Assembly: GCA_937965925.1 (NCBI GenBank)
Contig: CALCME010000136.1
Coordinates: forward strand, 1 to 9,024
Direction of reading: 5' to 3'
Source: Candidatus Absconditabacterales bacterium
Lineage (GTDB): Bacteria; Patescibacteriota; Gracilibacteria; Absconditabacterales; Absconditicoccaceae
Length of the DNA: 9,024 nt
Within the stretch, counting starts at the first letter, position 1. Each line of letters starts with the position of its first letter. Below the pieces are notes generated by a model. The model was not told the DNA's origin. It ran no database searches and was given only the letters and a program-made list of their open reading frames with translations. The position numbers were made by a program, and so were the translations under genes. Below, piece after piece: positions 6,201 to 9,024 of this stretch.

Positions 6201-9024
6201 TTTTCTGTAGATACCTTCAATGGTTGGGTTTCTGTTTTTACTGTTAATTCAACTCGTTGATATTTCTTTTCTTTTCTATTATAGTGCCTTACATAGACTG
6301 TTTCAATAGGTTGAAAATTTGTCGTGTCTATTTCCCATTTTCATCCATATCGGTATCATTTAGGTCTCTTCTTATAGGTAATTTCTGTTTTTGCTTTCGT
6401 TTTTACATACATAATTGGAAGATCATATGGAGCATTCAACTTCAATGATTCTCCTCTCTTTTTAGTAATCACTTTTGGGAGAACATTCAAATTGATACGT
6501 CTTGATTGCTTATGCTGATCGGTAACTACAACATCCACTCTCCCTGGTCTTAAGGCTTGTAGTGGAACAGTCATTCTCCAGTTTGATGCTATCTGAACGG
6601 TTCATGATCAAGACGTTGCTTCTGTAGGTGCTCGATCACTCTCATCATCTCATGTACCAGTCTCACTTTCATCTGGCACCATTGCTAGTTGTTCTTTAGT
6701 CGGGACTACTTCTACTTCTACTTCTAGATCTGGTTCAACATCAACCCCATCATCTACAAGTCATGTATAGCTCTGTATCACTCGTTCTTCTTCAGAATGT
6801 TCATTTACGCCACCAGATCACGCTGATGCGACTTCTATATCTTTGTGTGTATTTTTAATTCGCCCGATACGATCATTCCCTTTTATGATTGAGAGTTTCC
6901 CTGCTCATCAAGCAGCACGTATTAATGTCGTCTGTCAGACTGTCATATTCAATGACTTGAAACTAGATGTAATCGGTGGTTTGTTTACCTTTGTATGTAA
7001 TTCTAGATACATAAATTTACGCTCCACCCTATTATAGATCTGGACATAAAGTGTATCATTTCAGACAATCGAAGATGCTTTCAAACGTCGATACGTATCG
7101 TTTGCTGTTCGTCGTTTCTTTGGTTTTTTTGAAAAAGACAGTTGTTCCCATTTTTTTGTTTTTGACCACATTTTCCTGATCGCAAGATTCCCTGTAGAGG
7201 TCAAATTTAGCGTTTGATTATAATTTTTTGTAATCACTTTTGGGCTAATGATTACTTTCATCTTTTCACTCCTTCCGTTGCTATACTTCACATAGATATA
7301 ACTGATTCCTGGTCTTAGAGCAACAAATGTTGCAGCCTTCCCATTCACTGATGCAATTTCTACATCACCTTCTGGTGCTACGGTGTTTTCTTCATACGAG
7401 ACATCACTCTCGGGATCTTGTTCCTCTCACCTTTGATCTATCTCCTGTAACATCTCTTGAGTCACCTCTTCTTCACCTATCTCTGCAGGAATCTCTAACA
7501 AATTTCATGATCATATATCAGTGAGATCTTTATCGTCTTCTCATACTACGGTGTCGCCATCAATCAGTTCTCATGTTGCTTCAGTTCCTCCAGCATTTGC
7601 TACTCTTACATTCTGAGATGTTCCATTGATCCATCAGATATTGTGATTAGCTTTCCAGTATGAGTAATTTCATCATTGTGATCACACCTGAATCGTCTTC
7701 ATCTGCCCCACTTGCATCTTTATTGTCCCATTTGCTGTGAAGTAATCAGGAACATCATAGTAACTATCTGGATACGATAACTTCTTTACTGGTTGTATTT
7801 TCTTATTAGTACTAAATTTCATTTGTTGGGTATATTTTCTTTCGTTACGTCGAGTCGTGTCTGCTCATTGTTCATAGGTATTTAGAAAGGTTACGGCTAT
7901 ATCTCAAGGAGAAGTTGGTAATGCATTAATACTAAAATACTTAACGCGTGTTTTTTGTCGATTTCAGTAGGCATTTTTGAGGTATTTCTTGTTCCAGTAA
8001 TACCTTGCACTCAATCAGTATACATATCACAATCTTTGTCGAGATTCTCAAAATCGTTCATAACTTTCTCCTCATCTACGTCCAATCTCTTTCTTCACCG
8101 TTTCTTCTCCTCTTACAGATCTCTTAGACGATTCTTCATCCAAATACGTTTTTAGATCTGTTTCTTTTACCTGCACTACAATGTTCTGCGTACGTCATTT
8201 TATATCTGTTACATACAGGATTTCATCTCATGGAACAAGTCATACGATCGTAAATCATTGCTTTCATGCACTCGCTATTTCTATCTGTTCTTCACCTTCT
8301 CATCAACCCTCATCAGCATCTGGATTCTTCTTAAACTCCTCTCCTTCCAAAAGATAGAATCATCATGATCACATCTGTATTGCTCATGTATCTACGAGCA
8401 TTTCTGATGATTGTTGAAATATTTCTCGCTCCTTGTCAGTAATATTTGAGCTAAACTCATCTTTAATTGTAATTAGATCCTCGCTTCATTCATCTTCTTC
8501 CTCCTCTCATGCACTTGCAACACGTGTTCCTCCTGTCGATCACACGTATCAGACTACTCATCATCACTTTCTTCTTACTTGGAATGGTCAATACCCATCT
8601 AATCAGATATGTATTGTTTGTCATACATTCATCTGAAGTTGATCATGACTCATTGAGAATGCTTTAGCTTTTTGTTGGCGTTGAGCTTGACTGTCTTCTC
8701 TTGCTGTTGCTACGTTAACGGTAACTTGCATAATCCCAAATCTATCATCCTTCTTTCGACTAGCAGTATTTCGTACTGGAAGCTGTATTGTATATGTTCC
8801 TAGCATCTTTCATGACACATAGTAGAGTTGACCTATTCTGCTATTTCGTCTACTATATGCAACTCCATATCCATCATGATTTTGTTTTGCTTTGATCCAT
8901 CTATTTGTGTTTGTTGCTGTTAACCATACCGGCATTCTCAATCACACATCGGTTCATTGCTTTACTGTTACGATTCTTTCTGTCGTAATTACTTCTATTT
9001 GAAGTTTCTTTCCATCTCAATCTA
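2273..9024 (-). CDS. Giant modular surface protein with Ig-like repeats, two LamG domains and C-terminal polymorphic-toxin-44-like domain (5' partial, UGA=Gly)
   Basis: With UGA read as glycine, one frame stays open from the right edge to a TAA at 2273-2275, giving 2,249 residues with the N-terminus (and any signal peptide) outside the window. I counted about 130 in-frame UGA codons by hand. Order from the N-terminus: basic beta modules alternating with Ig-like modules that carry acidic inserts (9022 to 5740), a four-cysteine module (5710-5534), one more Ig-like and basic pair (5530-4790), two LamG domains (4777-4190 and 4147-3563), a final Ig-like unit, then a C-terminal domain resembling polymorphic toxin type 44 (about 3247-2273). 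This adhesin-stalk-plus-warhead plan suggests a secreted, surface-displayed, contact-acting toxin; that is inference from architecture. The next gene starts 29 nt downstream and is the immunity candidate. The reading frame is certain; the overall function is less so. Confidence 0.93.
3248..3540 (-). repeat. Degenerate Ig-like module A6 with 8-residue vestigial insert
   Basis: About 95 residues lie between the second LamG and the toxin region, with strands such as SAQIEYSKG, EITDKASVALI and WKITYVKSDGK. It ends in IASVGDEGGGLEIASA (3248-3295): the same I-A-S bracket as the other copies but with only eight residues between (3260-3283). This is either a collapsed or a minimal form of the acidic insert, placed exactly at the junction to the C-terminal domain. 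Confidence 0.5.
3563..4147 (-). other. LamG/concanavalin-like domain 2
   Basis: This is a second copy of about 195 residues: VSMWLKPD, AYGGEF, RGGNGSPYTG, KKWNHVAFVRD, MYVNGD, then LTIGKGY and GSIDDLRIYNRALSEKEI. Tryptophans at WLKP and KKWN are UGG, while conserved glycines in AYGGEF, RGGNG and IGKGY (3644-3646) are UGA, so this domain alone argues for UGA=Gly over UGA=Trp. The high similarity to domain 1 indicates tandem duplication. Confidence 0.9.
4190..4777 (-). other. LamG/concanavalin-like domain 1
   Basis: About 195 residues have the LamG_3 signature: an opening ILYLPFDGN strand, SIPHHIG, VSFWIRPD, SYGGEISF, GEWNHVTMVK, VYVNGKK, then IGKGYAG and DELRIYNRSLSEKEV. Domains of this family are jelly-roll beta sandwiches on secreted proteins that often bind glycans or extracellular matrix. 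Glycines at several family positions, including the second one in IGKGY (4274-4276), are UGA. It is separated from LamG domain 2 by a short Lys/Pro/Gln linker. Confidence 0.88.
4790..5054 (-). repeat. Module B5 leading into the LamG pair
   Basis: About 88 residues contain DIVTVYSTKEIPIRFVRLYN and a YYWMSLDVQ strand, resembling the closing strands of the other B modules. It lies between Ig-like module A5 and the first LamG domain, and is followed by a short Pro/Gln/Glu linker (MPEQQEP). Confidence 0.45.
5055..5530 (-). repeat. Ig-like module A5 with 68-residue acidic insert
   Basis: The module starts with LSVTAGEIVTVKVFGGTPSY, shares INKANHNI with A2, and ends with GLVPGKSKVTIID and a SIDITVK strand. 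The insert lies between IASA (5369-5380) and IASVG (5150-5164), spans 5165-5368 (68 residues), and is rich in Glu and Asp with a helix-like PTDEELEALAQ segment. Confidence 0.6.
5534..5710 (-). other. Four-cysteine secreted module (C-F-x-G...YG...C...FGDP type)
   Basis: About 58 residues carry WEYCAEH, SCDFRG, VAYG, AVCTHTTFGDP and KGCW. From memory this matches a small two-disulfide module attached to many secreted bacterial enzymes and adhesins: W-x-x-C-A-x-E, C-x-F-x-G, Y-G, then C, F-G-D-P, K-x-C. I cannot give an accession. The glycines of F-x-G, Y-G and F-G-D-P are all UGA here, which supports the Gly reading. These four cysteines are half of all cysteines in the visible protein, so disulfides outside the cytoplasm are likely. 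Confidence 0.6.
5735..5993 (-). repeat. Beta-rich module B4
   Basis: About 85 residues of Lys/Ser-rich beta pattern follow A4 (for example KQRDKLSFNG, then DTLVIHVEDK and VDLIVTAL). The module sits where a B module is expected and directly precedes the four-cysteine module. No family was recognised. Confidence 0.4.
5994..6225 (-). repeat. Ig-like module A4 without acidic insert
   Basis: About 77 residues have the compact Ig-like pattern: TVTITGGVVPYKITQ, a short SISHGKGKTT loop where other copies carry the acidic insert, VFIITDAQGK and a TVTVTS strand. It serves as the uninterrupted reference for the module and supports the view that the acidic segments were added into a loop of a complete domain. 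Confidence 0.6.
6236..6478 (-). repeat. Basic module B3, paired with B2
   Basis: It begins with PKVITK (6461-6478), contains TYKKRPK, then two UGA glycines in the GYRYGG stretch, and finishes with YVRHYNRKEKKY (about 6260-6295) and VELTVK. It is clearly related to B2. Its continuity depends on UGA being sense at 6344-6358. Confidence 0.6.
6479..6974 (-). repeat. Ig-like module A3 with 75-residue acidic insert
   Basis: The module begins with LNMTVGQTTLIRA and ends with LQALRPGRVDVVVTD and an INLNV strand. The insert lies between VASAG (6818-6832) and IASN (6581-6592), spans 6593-6817 (75 residues), and is rich in Glu, Asp and Val, with the helix-like segment PTKEQLAMVPDE. That segment parallels PTDEELEALAQ in A5, so the inserts look homologous and not merely low-complexity. 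Confidence 0.6.
6975..7243 (-). repeat. Basic module B2, paired with B3
   Basis: This module of about 90 residues begins with PKVITK (7226-7243), carries a Lys-rich stretch ending in KKPKK, and closes with a YVQIYNR strand (about 7028-7048) and LELHTKV. The same order of PKVITK, Lys-rich loop, KKRPK, YVRHYNR and LTVK occurs in B3, so the two are a diverged tandem duplication of an A+B unit. The fold and ligand are unknown; the strong positive charge is notable next to the acidic inserts. Confidence 0.6.
7244..7741 (-). repeat. Ig-like module A2 with 77-residue acidic insert
   Basis: It starts with KMQVGQMKTIQVG, includes the segment YWKANHNI that recurs as INKANHNI in module A5, and ends with FVALRPGISYIYV, the equivalent of the V-P-G strand in the other copies. 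The insert lies between VANAG (7589-7603) and IASV (7346-7357). It is 77 residues long (7358-7588), highly acidic, with a helical-looking core around VTQEMLQEI. Confidence 0.6.
7760..8161 (-). repeat. Basic, Tyr/Arg-rich module B1
   Basis: This is a linker-plus-domain of about 130 residues, dense in Arg, Lys and Tyr (for example RQRLGYVYGLSARYYWNKKY). It lies between Ig-like modules A1 and A2. It has no cysteines and no recognised family motif. Its position and basic character match the other B modules, but the sequence is too diverged to align confidently by eye. Confidence 0.4.
8162..8659 (-). repeat. Ig-like module A1 with 76-residue acidic insert
   Basis: The module opens with a typical bacterial Ig-like strand (MNVGQTIHI) and closes with GLVPGDEILYVTD and an NIVVQV strand. 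Between VASAG (8507-8521) and IASAG (8264-8278) it is interrupted by an insert of 76 residues (8279-8506) rich in Glu, Asp and Gly, with a helical-looking middle around TDKEREIFQQ. The Ig-like fold is inferred from the pattern of strands and the V-P-G turn, as in BIg-type domains. The insert position is shared with modules A2, A3 and A5. Confidence 0.6.
8690..9022 (-). repeat. Basic beta-rich module B0 at the visible N-terminus
   Basis: This is the first visible stretch of the giant protein, about 110 residues. It has alternating hydrophobic and Lys/Arg/Thr-rich beta-strand patterns, for example TTERIVTV and GTYTIQLPV. It precedes the first Ig-like module in the same way that the other basic modules precede theirs. 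I recognise no named family in it, and its true upstream boundary lies outside the window. Confidence 0.45.

Noticed and set aside
5165..8506. CRISPR-like or mobile-element repeats
   Set aside because: The periodic similarity is at the protein level (module and I-A-S motifs) with diverged DNA; there are no identical direct repeats with uniform spacers, inverted ends or transposase.
1..9024. A degraded pseudogene region under the standard code
   Set aside because: Only UGA interrupts the frames, never UAA or UAG, and family motifs continue across every UGA. Decay would produce all three stops and random frameshifts.
1..9024. UGA read as tryptophan (Mycoplasma-type code 4)
   Set aside because: Tryptophan positions in LamG and the toxin core use UGG, while UGA sits at glycine positions such as IGKGY, SYGMTRLR and F-G-D-P.

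Overview
The window makes sense only if UGA is read as glycine. Under the standard code the minus strand breaks into short ORFs. Read with UGA as sense, it carries three consecutive genes that cover nearly the whole window: 9024 to 2273, 2243 to about 1635, and 1567 to 1 and beyond. The extra codon falls on glycine positions of recognisable families (LamG, DUF4173, a four-cysteine secreted module, a toxin-44-like domain), while UGG still encodes the expected tryptophans. This is genetic code 25, known from Candidatus Gracilibacteria (BD1-5) and Absconditabacteria (SR1) of the candidate phyla radiation. The AT-rich sequence and the giant surface-type protein fit such a small epibiotic or predatory bacterium. 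The two phyla cannot be told apart from this window.

Layout, in the direction of transcription (right to left): (1) A giant modular protein of at least 2,249 residues whose N-terminus lies beyond the right edge. It alternates Ig-like beta modules with basic beta modules. Four of the Ig-like modules carry a strongly acidic insert of about 70 residues at the same loop, bracketed by a repeated I/V-A-S motif. Then follow a four-cysteine module, two tandem LamG domains, a last Ig-like unit with a vestigial insert, a second four-cysteine stretch, and a C-terminal domain resembling polymorphic toxin type 44. (2) After 29 nt comes a gene of about 200 codons for a single-pass membrane-anchored protein. 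This is the position of an immunity gene, and its 3' end appears frameshifted. (3) After a gap of about 65 nt comes a polytopic DUF4173-type membrane protein, cut by the left edge.

The working model is a surface-displayed, adhesin-like toxin (adhesive stalk, sugar-binding LamG domains, C-terminal warhead) with a cognate membrane-tethered immunity protein, in a recoded bacterium. The assignment of the first gene as a toxin and the second as its immunity protein rests on family resemblance and gene order. No tRNA, rRNA, CRISPR array, insertion sequence or convincing terminator was seen. All plus-strand ORFs appear to be shadows of minus-strand coding.
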